DNA from: Leucocoprinus leucothites
Taxonomy: Eukaryota > Basidiomycota > Agaricomycetes > Agaricales > Agaricaceae
Direction of reading: 5' to 3'
Assembly (NCBI GenBank): GCA_013368445.1
Contig: JAACJO010000009.1
Coordinates: 1,116,001-1,180,000 of the forward strand
Length of the DNA stretch: 64,000 nt
Each line of letters starts with the position of its first letter. Positions within the stretch are counted from its first letter, which is position 1. The notes under the pieces were generated by a model. The model had not been told where the DNA came from. It did no database searches and saw nothing but the letters and a program-made list of their open reading frames with translations. This document shows, piece by piece, positions 32,476 to 43,688 of the stretch. The translations under genes and the position numbers were made by a program.

Positions 32476-35400
32476 ATGAATAACCCGTATACCCCTGGTT
32501 CAAGAGCTGAAAGGCGGAAGAAAACTTTCGCTTTATCTGCCAGAGAATACACAAAGGTCTTTTCCTAAATGTACTTCAAGTATTACTCACCCTGACCTCG
32601 ATGAAATAGATTGCGGGCACGATTGCTTCTGTGCGCCGAAATCGTATGCAAGACGGATATGAATATGAAGCAGATGGCCATATGAGCCATGCATCTCTTG
32701 ATGGCCATTTGAGCTATGCATCTCGTGATAGAGGGTCTAAAAGTGCGTTTGATGGCTTTGAATAATTGCGCCAAAAGTTTGATACACTTCATCAGCCCAG
32801 AATGCGAACGAATCGTCTTTCATTGCGGAAACATCTTTCGTCCGCGCACCATTAAACTCGCGTGTTGTATCCAACAACTCTGCGCCGAAGTCAAAAGAGA
32901 AGGGAAAGGCGAAACAGGAGACTCTGGATAGGGTTCCATTGGAGGTCCAAGAAGCTATGATTCTTGAAGAACTCCTCTACGTTCTATTGGTGAGTGAATT
33001 TATCATCAGTAACTTCGAGTTTCACCCATGGTCTCTATGAAGGGAATTGAAGGCACATACATCACATTTCATCCGGAGTACTCTCCTGAGGATGATGACC
33101 CACTACGGGGGATACGTTTCGTTGTATCTTCATCTCTTGGTGAGGTCATCTTAGCCATTGTCAACCACTGAGACTAAATTTGCCACAGATTCTTCTTTGA
33201 GGGACTTGGTCGAGCGCATCTTGCCACTAGGTACCTATTACACCGCGATATCGGCTTTCGTTGAGCACCGAAGCCACCTTGACTGTGGTCTCGTAAATCA
33301 CGCGCTTTGTGCGGCTATCCGCGACATGCTCAAGGTTCGATGATCTCTTGTGCGTTTAATTCATTATCTTACCATAAGTCCGTTGATCCAGGATTATCAA
33401 ACACTTCTTTCGCAGCTTGAACATGCCTTCAATTCTTCTTCACAGTTTTCGCTGCAGAAGCTTTGGTTTTATGTCCATCCGACCGTACACACTCTCTCCC
33501 TCATTTATCAACTCACGCTCGAACTCGCAACAGCTGACCAAGATGACAGTGGATCACTTTCCGAGTCGGAATCTGACGTCGACCCAGAAGAAGAAGCGCG
33601 AAACGAAGCCTTGGGGCTTGGTGGGGCAAAACTACGTGCTGTTCTTTCTGAAATCACTAAGAATGGAGTGTCGGAGTCAAGTGGAATCCTGGTCAAAGGT
33701 GGCGAAGTCTTGACCATCATTTATGACCGAATGCAAAATATGAGTGGGGATCCGACGGCGAGCACTATTTATGGTACGCTGTTGAAAGCGGCAGGGAAAC
33801 CATATGTGGACATGGTCAGAGACTGGGTGTCGACAGGAAAGCTCGTGGATCCATACGAAGAGCTTCTAGTGAAGGAGAGTAAGTTTATTGATCGTGGAAT
33901 TCTGGAGATGGATTATACGGACGAATATTGGGAAGGCCGATATACGGTGGGTGCAGCTTATGCGCATGATCATAAACGAGCATCGCTCATTTAATAGATT
34001 CTTATCAGCTACGCGACGGTTCGACCTCCGCGTCGTCTAAGCGATCCCAAGCTGGCGTCCCACCACTTCGCCCCAACGGCCGATTACCAGGTGGCGCATG
34101 CATACCTCCGCTTCTGGAAGGATGGAAACACAAAATACTTTTGGCTGGAAAATATTTGAACGTAATACGTGAATGCGGAATCGCGCTGAAACCAGGGAAC
34201 CTTCCACCCGATACGGAAGAACTCTCCATGGATAACGAGAAGTACGTGTTCAGATGTTGTATTTCTCTCAATGTATTACCACCTGTACTAATCAAAATTT
34301 ACAGGTTCTACAAATTTATTGATAACGCCTATTCATACGCCAATCAAACTCTTCTGCAATTGCTTCTCAAGGACGAGCAATTGATTTCCAGGCTACGATC
34401 ACTGAAACGATACTTCTTTCTATCTCAGTCGTCCTTCCTTACCCATCTCCTTGATCTCTCCTCTACGGAGCTCCGTAAAGCATCCCGTTCGGCGTCAATC
34501 GTCAAGCTACAAAGTTTGTTGGATATAGCTTTGAATACGGATGCTCAGGGCGAAGATACGTTATATCGCGATGATGTCAAGGTCACAATGGCCGATAGTG
34601 GGCTGTATGACTTCTTGTTGAAGGTAGTAAACGTGCAAGGAATAGGTGGGCGAGAGGATGGGGCTGAGGAAGGGGGCGGGCAACACGTGCAAGAGGAACA
34701 AAAGAAAGAGAAGGATGACAAAAAGTCAATGTTGGGTAAGTTTCATCCACTTTCGGCCCGGGAAATTTTGCGACGCTCATATTCTCCGCAAGCAATCGAC
34801 GCGCTGACCCTTGACTACACGGTCAGATTCCCGCTCTCGCTTGTAATCTCGAGAAAAACTATACTCCGGTATCAGCTTCTATTCCGCTTTCTCTTGCATC
34901 TCAAGCATGTCGAGCAGTCGCTTTCCTCGATGTGGATTGAACAGAAGACTACCCCTTGGCGTAAGCCTGTACCTCATCATACGAATTTTGATAGGTGGAG
35001 ATTACGGGTTTGTTTGCTCAGAGCAAGGATGCTGTCATTTGTGCAGCAGATACTTGCATTTGCTACGTTTGAAGTCCTGGAACCCAACTGGCGAACGTTG
35101 GAAGCCAAACTGGAGAAAGTAACCACAGTAGATCAGTTACTCCGAGATCATGTCGATTTTTTGGATACCTGCTTAAAGGAGTGTATGTTGACAAGTTCAA
35201 AGCTACTAAGGGTGAGGTTCCCCACTTCAGCATCCATAGATGCCTTACTGTTATCTGACTTATGTTGCTCCTATGGTTCATTAGGCTTATTCAAGACTGA
35301 TTGTTACATGCTCGACGTTCGCCCTATATACCTCGAACTTTACTAAATCGGCGAACCAGGCAATCGCAGCCGCTGAGACACCAGAAGGGGATCAGGCAAT

Positions 35401-35614
35401 GGCTAAGCGATGGGATTTCTTGGGCAAGTTTGAGACCAACTTCAATCATTGGTGAGCCATACTGTTGTCCGCACTGCTGTTGACAGTTGCTGATATCGTG
35501 GTCAGGTTTCAAGTGCATCTGGACTGCGTCCAATTTTACGCTTCGAGCGAAAATGTGTCATTGTTGCCACTTGTTGTTCGGTTGAATAGTGTGAAGTCAG
35601 CCGCTTACAGCTAG
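32476..35614 (+). CDS. Gamma-tubulin complex component, GCP2/Spc97 family
   Basis: Eleven exons: 32476-32556, 32610-32742, 32796-32989, 33043-33139, 33189-33334, 33392-33946, 34009-34241, 34305-34735, 34793-35211, 35285-35451 and 35506-35614 (2565 nt, 854 aa). The protein nucleates microtubules at spindle pole bodies with gamma-tubulin and GCP3. GRIP1-like features are EMILEELLYVLLG, YYTAISAFVEHR and an acidic insert (SLSESESDVDPEEE). GRIP2-like features are EDYTDEYWEGRYT-like, ILLAGKYLNVIREC, FYKFIDNAYSYANQ, a conserved DALTLDYTVRFPLSLV and WRLRVCLLRARM. The C-terminus FQVHLDCVQFYASSEN is typical. An acidic, Lys-rich insert around residue 560 is variable in the family. The N-terminal exon carries two copies of a nine-residue repeat (DGHMSHASL, DGHLSYASR). 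The first two exons rest on splice and frame logic only. Confidence 0.88.
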
Positions 35615-36233
35615 CTTCGGTGTTGCGTGTGGGTCTTTTTTGCATTCTGTAACTGCAATGTGGTTTTACTTTTTGTTGTTGCTTGATCGTTCAATTTTAT
35701 CTTCTGTGACTCTCGATGCTGGACACCGATCTTTGCGGCGGATGTGACCAGCGACGATCAATATTACACATCTCAAAATTTACTAACTTTGTGTTGCGGC
35801 GACGGCGGCGACTTTTATGAGGGTTCTTCTGGCCGCCGGCTTAACCGGATAATTACCGAACTTCAAGGCTTCACTCCTGAGAGCTGTTTAATGACACCAG
35901 GGGTACCACTGTTTAAGGTGGATATCGACCGTGCACTTAGTACTTTTATGAGCATCTTGGAGCATATCAACAGATATGGATAGGGACCAGACTGGACCAG
36001 GACAAAGCGAGCCTCCTCTGGGATGGTGGCGAGTCCAAATGTGGCAGTGATGTGCAGCGGCCAAGAATAGCTTGTTTATTTCGGAGAGCAATCAACAACA
36101 ACTCCATCAGTGCTCACTGCCTTGTGTAGTGCGCTCTACGTTCTCCTCTCCTGCCCTACCAGCGTCTAGAGAATTTTTTTTACAGTTTGGTGCTTGCTTT
36201 GGACTTTCCTGCATTTACAAGACCCAACAGAGC
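35615..36233. other. Intergenic region, nothing recognised
   Basis: About 620 nt between plus-strand genes. One open frame at 35744-35983 lacks support. Presumed 3' UTR and promoter. Confidence 0.5.
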
Positions 36234-37317
36234 ATGGGCGAAGTCGTGAATGTGCTGGTCGCTTTCGCAGTGATATATTTTCTTTTTCGTTGGGCAACCT
36301 CCGGTACGGGTTCCTACCTCTACAAGTGCCGTAGGGACCGCCTCTCTTACCTAATTTTCCATTACTTGCTGCTTTCTCTGTTCAGGCAATACCCCAAATG
36401 ACCCCTCTCGGCCCAGGTCACCAGCAGAGGTGCTCGGTTTCAGGCCAAAAAACGTATCTCAGGAGATGGTGCGTATGCATGTTTCCTTGTTCGGCCTGGT
36501 CCTTCGGCGACTCGTACTAGTCGGATCTCTGGAACACAAATTCTCCCAAATAGAGTTTATCCCAAATGGCGTGCCCCTCCATCCCCGGACAGATACTGAT
36601 TGTGCTGGCGGGCAATTGTCCCGTACACTATAGATCACAACCATATCGAATATGTTTCCTGACATACCGGTGTACGCCAAATCTCGGTTCTTTTCTGAAT
36701 GTACGAGAGCAATAACGGGATTTGTCCATTGTAGTGACAACATCAGGTTTGACCTCCTTCGCTCTGGGAGCGTTGAGGTGACGACAAACAAGATTCTCGA
36801 AAGGGGCTACCTTGATGCAGTACGTTCCACTTTCCATGTTACGACCTAAGATGCACTAACTCGGGGCTCCCGTCATTTACCGCACTGCCTCCAATCCACA
36901 AGCCGCCCGCTGCCTATTACACACTCTATCCACGCGCCAACTCAAATGCACCAAATGCTCCCGGAGGAAACACGCAACTCCAGGCACCTCAGCGCTCCTC
37001 CGAAAAGCGACCTGAAAGGAAAGAGACATTAATTTCCAGATTTAACCTGGAGCAACGGGCAGTTGGCGAGGAAGAGAAGATTGAGGAAGATGAGGTCGGT
37101 GGTAAGGCAGTATGGGAGGACACAGCCGAAAAGAGAGAAGCAAGTCTGAGGGAGAGGAAAGCCAAGATGATATTGGCTGCTAGACAGTGGGTCATTTGCT
37201 ATCCCTGTGACGAGCACTTAACTGACGAGGATCTTCAGACGACTTTTGGCCCAGCAGCAGAAAGGCACCTCGGCAAGCACATCTGCCTCGGCTCCTAGCT
37301 CGAGCAATCAACCGTGA
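36234..37317 (+). CDS. CUE-domain ER membrane protein, Cue1-like
   Basis: Six exons: 36234-36303, 36386-36468, 36634-36671, 36735-36819, 36903-37186 and 37239-37317 (639 nt, 212 aa). An N-terminal hydrophobic segment (VNVLVAFAVIYFLFRWA) looks like a signal anchor. The CUE domain follows, with the MFP motif (ISNMFPDIP) and the dileucine-type end (FDLLRSGSVEVTTNKILERG) that together bind ubiquitin. After a Pro/Asn linker comes a conserved C-terminal helix region (FNLEQRA, KAVWEDTAEKREASLRERK) like the part of Cue1 that recruits the E2 Ubc7. This points to a Cue1-type role in ER-associated degradation. The order and size match the family. The donor of exon 3 (GT then gtacgc) is fixed by frame. 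Confidence 0.88.
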
Positions 37318-37540
37318 TTACTTGAATTTATGCTTTGCGAATATTCTTGTTCGCGTTTTGTAGATGATACCAATTTTCAGCATCCTAAATTTAGCGGATA
37401 ATCCACCATATTTACCGCTCGCTAATGCCAATTCGGAGCAATACAACTATTTCGTCATTTCACATGAGCCTCAAGTCGATTCTTAGCCCTGATTATACAC
37501 CATACTCACAGTTGCCATCGGTTAGCGATGTAGGACGTGG

Positions 37541-37570
37541 GTGATGACCCGTGATGACCCGTGATGACCC
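37541..37570. repeat. Three perfect tandem copies of a 10-nt unit
   Basis: The unit gtgatgaccc is repeated three times without mismatch. Simple sequence repeat in non-coding DNA. Confidence 0.95.
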
Positions 37571-38570
37571 TCACGAGGTTCAGATTAATCGCACATTGAC
37601 TTCTATGAAGTTCTATCGCTTGCCCCCGAACCCAATTGGTGTCGCTAAGCCCATGTGGTCAGTTGAGGCATGCGACACTAAAACACCCGGCGGACAGTAC
37701 CCACTTTTGAGCTTTCAAGACCGAGAAACTAGGCATGTCATTATCATGATGACAGCATGATCATCATCACATTGTAATTCATTAATATTCCTTCTCCACT
37801 ATTTCTCGGATTCGTGGCATAGAGATTAAACGGTGTTCCCAGCGGTGATTCCCACTCATTCCCTCACTCATTCCCTGGAGGCTCGTGGCGGGATTAGATA
37901 GAGTTTGGCACCAGGTCGTATTCAGAGAGTTGGGTTCTCGTCCCACAATACAGTATGCTTCTCCTAGTTCACCGGTCCTGGCTACTATATCGGTTTGTTT
38001 CCACGTGTAGTCAGCAAAGGAAAGGTGATAGTGCTACATCCTGATACAGTTTCTCCGTGTGTCCAAGATTTGTTTCCAGCCCTTACGCAACACCGCCATC
38101 TCAGCAGATCTGACAGGGACACGAGATCCGTTGTCAACGCACAAGCGAGGGATTCGAAATCGTCACTAGTCTGGTGCCAAGGCCCAAGATGGATAACTCC
38201 CACTGGAACTGCGTCGGTCCAATGTTGATTTGCGTACGATATCTAGAGATCAAAACCGATAAAGAACTCAATAGCCTAGGAGTTGTACATTCTTGGCTGT
38301 TACAGGTGAGAAAGTTAATTACCTTGCCATGCAACGCCTCTCGAGACGAACCTTAATCCTCGTCCGACGGCGCAAACGCGATCGACACTGGAACATTGAG
38401 TGGGATATAGCCCGGCAACCTGTGCTACCAGTCTGACTCCCCGCGACGCACCGCCGGAAGATGCGCAACTGAGTTGTGACTGCGAGAAACGGCACGGCCA
38501 ATGTTGCGATTCATTTTGATCCGGCGATCCGGGTCGTCCATAACGGGCGAGCCCCACATTTGGGCGCACT

Positions 38571-38580
38571 TGTATATAAT
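38571..38580 (+). promoter_or_regulatory. TATA-box-like element of the amidotransferase gene
   Basis: The sequence tgtatataat lies about 100 nt upstream of the ATG at 38678. A CT-rich, CACA-rich leader follows it immediately before the start codon, as in many fungal genes. Confidence 0.5.
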
Positions 38581-38677
38581 ATCTGAACGTTGAAAGGCCT
38601 CGAAACCATCCCACTGCCTCTTCATTCTCCTTTTCATTTGACTCAACACATCCTACTATCACAACACTCTCACTCCA

Positions 38678-39918
38678 ATGGCTCCCCCTCGCATTGTCCG
38701 CATCGGAATACTCATCTGTGGCTCTCTCACTGGAGCCGTCAAAGAAGTTAATGGAGATTACCCCGAAGTATATACTCGCTATTGGAAAGACACTGCACCT
38801 CCAAATGTGAGGCTCATCGTCGACTGTTTCGACGTCAAGAACAATGAATTCCCCGAGGAGAGACGACTTGACACCTATGATATGTTCATGGTCACCGGCT
38901 CAGGTAGGAAATTTCCCTCCGTGCTTCCAGGAGAAAGCAAAAAAACTGATTTTCCTCGATCTAAAGTGACCTCTGCATACGATGACGATATTCCATGGGT
39001 CAAAAAGCTCGTTCTTTTCTTGAGGGGTCTCATCAACGACCACCCCAAGGTTAGGGTGACCGGTGAGTTTCAATGTCTCATCAATTATACTCCCTATCTG
39101 ACACGGTTCCTCGTAGGCATTTGCTTTGGTCATCAAGCTGTCAACCGCGCACTGGGCGGTGGATGTGAACCCGCTGGAACATGGGAAGTCGGTCCAACTA
39201 CTATCCACCTCAGCGATGTAGGGAGATCTATCTTCGGAGTTGACCAATTGGTAAATCTATATTCGTTCCTCGGCTATCAGATCGAAGGCTTACAATCATT
39301 TTCTCCTTTTGCATGTAACAGTGCCTCCAGGAAATCCACAGTGACCATGTGCCGCTGGAATCACTCTTCAAAAATTTCGCGTCAGGTGAACTGCGCCTCG
39401 TTGGGTCTACCGGCCCCACCATAAACCAAGGAGTCGTCAAATTCTATCCCTCATCTTCAGGAGATGTTGTCAGGTCTCCTCGAGATATTCATGTCCTGAC
39501 CCTTCAGGGTCACCCTGAGTTTACCGAGTCGATCATCACAGGAATGGTCCGACAAAACATCAACAATTTCGGCCCTGTCCTCAATGACTACTGGGGCCCT
39601 AAGGGCGGCGATTACGATGGGGAGCCTGCTGACAAAGAGGGCACCGGCAGGAGATGGTCCAAGTGCGATGGTGATGTTGTTGGCCAAGTCTATTGGAAGA
39701 TGCTTGGTGTGATACCTTCTGTCGACCACTACGGCAAACCCCAGGGAAAAGAAGGTGTCTCTGTGGAATCGCCGAACATGAGGGCACTAAGCTCCTATAT
39801 TAAGGTTGAGTCCGAGGGGCAGTGGCCTTCAAGTAGCAGAGGATGGCGATGGACTGATGGCTTCAGATATGTTACAAGTCTGTTTTGGAGCATGTTGGGT
39901 ATGGCGTCTCGGTGGTAG
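38678..39918 (+). CDS. Class I glutamine amidotransferase-like protein
   Basis: Four exons: 38678-38903, 38967-39062, 39117-39250 and 39322-39918 (1053 nt, 350 aa). GATase1 fold with the nucleophile elbow GICFGHQAVNRALGG (catalytic Cys) and the partner motif QGHPEF (His and Glu). The triad is therefore present. N-terminal motifs are RIGILICGSL and YDMFMVTGSG. There is no fused synthetase domain. The protein resembles the stand-alone GMP-synthase-like amidotransferases of fungi, whose substrates are mostly unknown. The C-terminal about 100 residues are extra compared with the bare fold and are rich in Gly, Ser and Trp. The acceptor of exon 4 has an alternative 9 nt downstream. Confidence 0.9.
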
Positions 39919-40855
39919 ATTTGATATCTCATTAATTCATCTAGAGGTTGGAAATTGATGGTCGACATATATTTATTATTATCTGTACTGATCTGACGCT
40001 TCTTTGACGCAGCGTTTGTAATCTGTTTGCATTATTATGTATATCCGCGTCGTAGATACCATATGTATTTTATTTAGATTATGTTCAATGTTATTCCGAA
40101 TGCACTCTATAAGGAGACTTGTTGAGAATCTTTCAATACCCTCAAGCAACTGAGTTTGAAGTGGATACATCCGTAGGTCGCATACTTCGCACGCCATGCG
40201 CTTCCTACGGGGCGCCTGATTTGATCCAAGTTGTCACAGACATTGTTAGCCGATTGACACACAGTTTCTGGAGAATTCTCGTCCTCCCAAAAGCTTACGG
40301 CAGAATCGTCGGAAACAAAAAGTTCAGCCTTTATCACCGCAACCATGGCCAAGAATACACCGTTGACTCCAGCACCAAAATATCGCGAGTATGGCAATGC
40401 TCCGGCCGTTAGGTAAGCACAGCGCCCTCAAAATTGAACGACACCGAGTTGAAGATTCAAAAAATTATCAATACTATCAATACTCCTCATCAGAATGTCA
40501 AACAATTAAGAAAATAATATTAAAATACGATAGACTCGGGATCCTTCAGCGCCAGTAGGCAGTGCAGTCGTGTGTACTTGCGTACATTGCTCTCTCTGGG
40601 ACCAGTCACACGAACGCGGGAAGCGAATAAGCACGTGTGCATCAGCGAAGTTCAGCTGGTGAATGTTTTTGTTCCGACATTCCAATTATAGCCCATGCGC
40701 CTCAAACTACCAGACTTCTCTTCGTTTGTACTGTTCGTGGCTTCTGTTTGTGTACTGAATGGGATACTGTTTGCGTGAATCTTGTTCCTGGAGATATTAT
40801 TAGATTCGTGACGCCAGAATGCCCAGCATCTGATGATATCCTTTAAGTAGGGTGA
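39919..40855. other. Convergent intergenic region, no supported gene
   Basis: About 940 nt. Opposing frames at 40107-40397 (minus) and 40119-40412 (plus) cover the same DNA; neither has a recognisable domain. The minus frame starts with one hydrophobic stretch (GVNGVFLAMVAVIK) but has no other support. Confidence 0.45.
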
Positions 40856-42158
40856 TCAGCTGATTGCCCTGATTGTATAGCTGTGAGTTCGTACTCGCTG
40901 TGTGGCGAAGACAAGAAAGATAATGACGCTTGCTGTTTTTTGACGTTTGAGTGTTAGTGCTGGACAAGAGCCTGGTTGAAAAATATGACTCACGCAGCCC
41001 AAGAAAATATGACCCTGTGATGCTATCTGCGCTTCGAGTTGCATACGTTGAGACATACAACCTTCGGAAACGAGGGTGGGTTCATTCTTCCCTGCTCCCG
41101 GAAGAAGTGAGTTCCTCACTCACCCAATGACGAGAATTCCGGCGATCGAAATCGCCGTTATTCGAATGTAGACTGAGAGGACCTGGCCGAATATGACTTC
41201 TCCCTTTCCTTTCAGCTTGGAGTAATGAGTTCTGAATAAAACGCCAAGCCTAACTGTCGTTCAAGAATGCATAAGCTTGAATCGCCCAGATACCGGTCCG
41301 ATTAGCCTCACCGATAACGAAGATCCATATGAGCATCGTTACCCCCATAATCGCCCCACCAACGTATAATCTGCGAAACAAAGTAGTGGTAGGTTAAGCC
41401 ATTGAAGTGCAACGCGGGGAAGCTAGGCCGGTTACCCTGTGTGTGTCTTTGGTACACAATACAGATGATATTGATTCTGTGCAGCCATTGGTCTTTGATT
41501 GGATAACGAGACAGTCTGAGAGTCATCAGCTCAGAATCGGCGGAGCTTCCAAAAATCACTCACAAGTCCATTCAAGAGTAAAAACCCAACAAATGAAAGG
41601 AGCGGAACAAATATTAACTGTTCCCCAATACGAATATTAGCAGACTTAGGGTGATCAGTGCGCATAGCTGTTTACCGGAAGTTTTGTACGCCTTAAGGGG
41701 ACATAGGGTTCAGTGTCGTCGTCTTTGCCTTCGATGAGATTCTTGACTTCTAGGTAGAACTGATCCCCGTGTCATCCTTTACCCTGAATTCATTCCCTTC
41801 ATTGAAGATCAACGTACGTATATAATAAAAGAACCAAATGCAACGACTGCCCTATAGAAATTTTGAGATTATGCAACCAAGAACTGGACACATAAACGCA
41901 TCCGACCTACCAACCGGGAATAGAATACAACAACACTCCTTGGAAAGCGCAAAATCCCGGTGGTGGACCATTTTCCGTTTGGTATCCCATCCCAAACATG
42001 AAGACAATGTCATATATAAATAAGGGGGCCAGAAAGCCGTACCACGGCGGCTGGCGATGGACTCGGGAGGAGAGGATGGCAGTGCTCAGCAGCAGCAATC
42101 CGAAAAAGAACGAAAGAATGACGATGATATCGAACCCGACAATGGTACCTGAAGCCAT
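40856..42158 (-). CDS. Polytopic membrane protein, probable seven-TM (divergent subfamily C)
   Basis: Starts at ATG 42158. Secure exons on the complement are 42158-41911, 41851-41818, 41759-41676 and 41617-41564. Later coding is visible near 41370-41320 and 41235-41120, then further exons to the stop at 40856-40858. The N-terminus has TM segments with DIIVILSFFFGLLLL and IYDIVFMFGMGYQ. A Cys-containing loop (GFCAFQGVLLYS) comes next, then PGWAVVAFGSFIIY and a polar intracellular loop (KNLIEGKDDD). Later helices read LIFVPLLSFVGFLLLNG, GGAIMGVTMLIWIFVI and ITAISIAGILVIG, and the C-terminus is IIFLVFATQRVRTH. The boundaries around 41370-41560 are unresolved. No clear relation to subfamilies A and B. 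GPCR-like topology is an inference. Confidence 0.65.
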
Positions 42159-42914
42159 GTTTCAGGAAGTATTAGGGGGGTACTGAGGCCTCCAATTTGG
42201 AAACCACAGGAAGGGAGCGAACACGAAAAGATAGATAAGTTAAATCAAACGAAGAAAGGAACGGTGGGATAAAAAAATACTGGAAGTCTTCTGGCCGACC
42301 CATTGCGGCAACACGAGGCTTTATGTATCGGTGGGATCAAGAATAATGTATGATTTTGCACAGGAGATTGATCTGGAAGCAAAATACTCTATGCAACGAG
42401 TAGTATGTCCATTATAAGGCAGTTTCTTGTATAGTCCTTGATGAATGCGGAGGGAATCAGCTCCTTGATATGATATATCCTGTTAGGTGATGCAGATTCC
42501 GTTCCTATCTTTGTTGGCAGCGACGATCAGCAGAGATGATTTTTACGGAGCGCCTGAAACAAGCGATTGAAGAAAGGCGTGGAGTATTGTTTGGAACCTA
42601 TAGAAATGATGGAATGATTTTCAGCCCACTAGAGGCAATACCAAAGAACCGGTCCCGAGATCCAGCCCACGAAAGACTACATTAGTTTTCCACCACATCA
42701 CATCTATGTTGTTGATTATATCTTGACAAATGAGTACTGGGTTGTGGAGGGGAGGGGAGGGGGAGAGCGCAAGGCCCATGAGGTACCACCAAAGTTCACA
42801 AATGTGATTGAGAGTAATATGGTACTTATTAGTCCTCCGTAGTAGTACAGGTCGAGTTAAGTACAGTAGTAGACACAAGATATCATATGTAGATGTCAAA
42901 CATAAGGCCCTGAG
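42159..42914. other. Intergenic region, nothing recognised
   Basis: About 750 nt upstream of the membrane gene and the tRNA. It contains a G-rich purine tract near 42750 (gaggggaggggaggggg) on the plus strand. No gene supported. Confidence 0.5.
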
Positions 42915-43014
42915 GGGTCGATGGCGTAGTTGGTTATCGCATCTGTCTAACACCTTCTCCAGTCGATGACTGGACGGTCACAGAAGGTCCTCAGTTCGAA
43001 CCTGGGTCGACTCA
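42915..43014 (+). tRNA. tRNA-Val (anticodon AAC) with a 26-nt intron
   Basis: A full cloverleaf can be drawn. The acceptor stem GGGTCGA (42915-42921) pairs with TCGACTC, and the discriminator is A at 43014. The D-loop contains GTTGGTTA. The anticodon stem TCTGT pairs with ACAGA. The anticodon AAC is at 42949-42951. The T-arm contains TTCGAAC. A canonical-position intron at 42953-42978, after base 37, itself contains a perfect hairpin (CCAGTC, loop GAT, GACTGG). A run of five T follows at once (43015-43019), the expected Pol III terminator. CCA is not encoded, as usual in eukaryotes. The mature length would be 74 nt. Confidence 0.95.
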
Positions 43015-43688
43015 TTTTTGACCCGTCATAGTGATCGAGCTTTCACAAGGATTTCCTTTTTCAATCCGGAAGGCGAAACTGAATCCCCTCACATGAAAAT
43101 TAAGGACTCGCTAGAGCAGAGATTGGTATGGAGGCTTTGATCCCTCTGGGCGTCTGTGCTCATCGGGCCCGGGGAAGCGTGCTTCTTGTATTAGAGGGGT
43201 ATGTAATTGAGCCAAGCCCCCTGTGTTGATGTCTCTCGCTAAATTGAACTAGAAGCCTGCGGCAATACTCAAGAAACATGGATGACTGAACAGCTTCTAT
43301 CTACGAAGCTCTTGACTTAGGCAGTGGAGATAGGGTGCATAGGAAATCCGGGGAGCCGCTGATGCGGTAACTTGGAAGGTGCGACTTACCTCCGAACACG
43401 ATAATCAAGTGGAAGGATATGGGTGGAAATCAGAAAGCGATAATATAATTCGCGGTTGGAGGAGTAGAGGCCATAGAAGAGGTGCTATAGGCCTGTTTGA
43501 CTCCTAACACAACTAAACGCGCTTTAGAGTGGTTGTGTACACTCGTGAGAAGTAATTTTCTTCCCGAAAGGAAATCCATCCGATCCTCCACGATGTATCC
43601 ATCGTACTATCTATCCAGCTTCTAGTCGAGGAACTAAAGGGATAATGTGATTTGTAAAGGTGTAATTAGTACGGCGAAGTGGCGATGG
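43015..43688. other. Intergenic region, nothing recognised
   Basis: About 670 nt between the tRNA and the stop of the minus-strand AANAT-Mss4 gene. Apart from the T-run Pol III terminator at its start, no feature is seen. Confidence 0.5.

Larger units (their letters stand above)
37318..38677. other. Intergenic region with a short tandem repeat and a TATA element
   Basis: 1.36 kb between plus-strand genes. It holds a three-copy 10-nt repeat at 37541-37570 and a TATA-like element at 38571-38580. The minus-strand frames at 38315-38662 overlap the promoter and look like chance. Confidence 0.5.

Noticed and set aside
40107..40397. 96-codon minus-strand frame starting with a hydrophobic stretch (mitochondrial small subunit considered)
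   Set aside because: Only the first about 20 residues look membrane-like; the rest is not similar to known small complex subunits.
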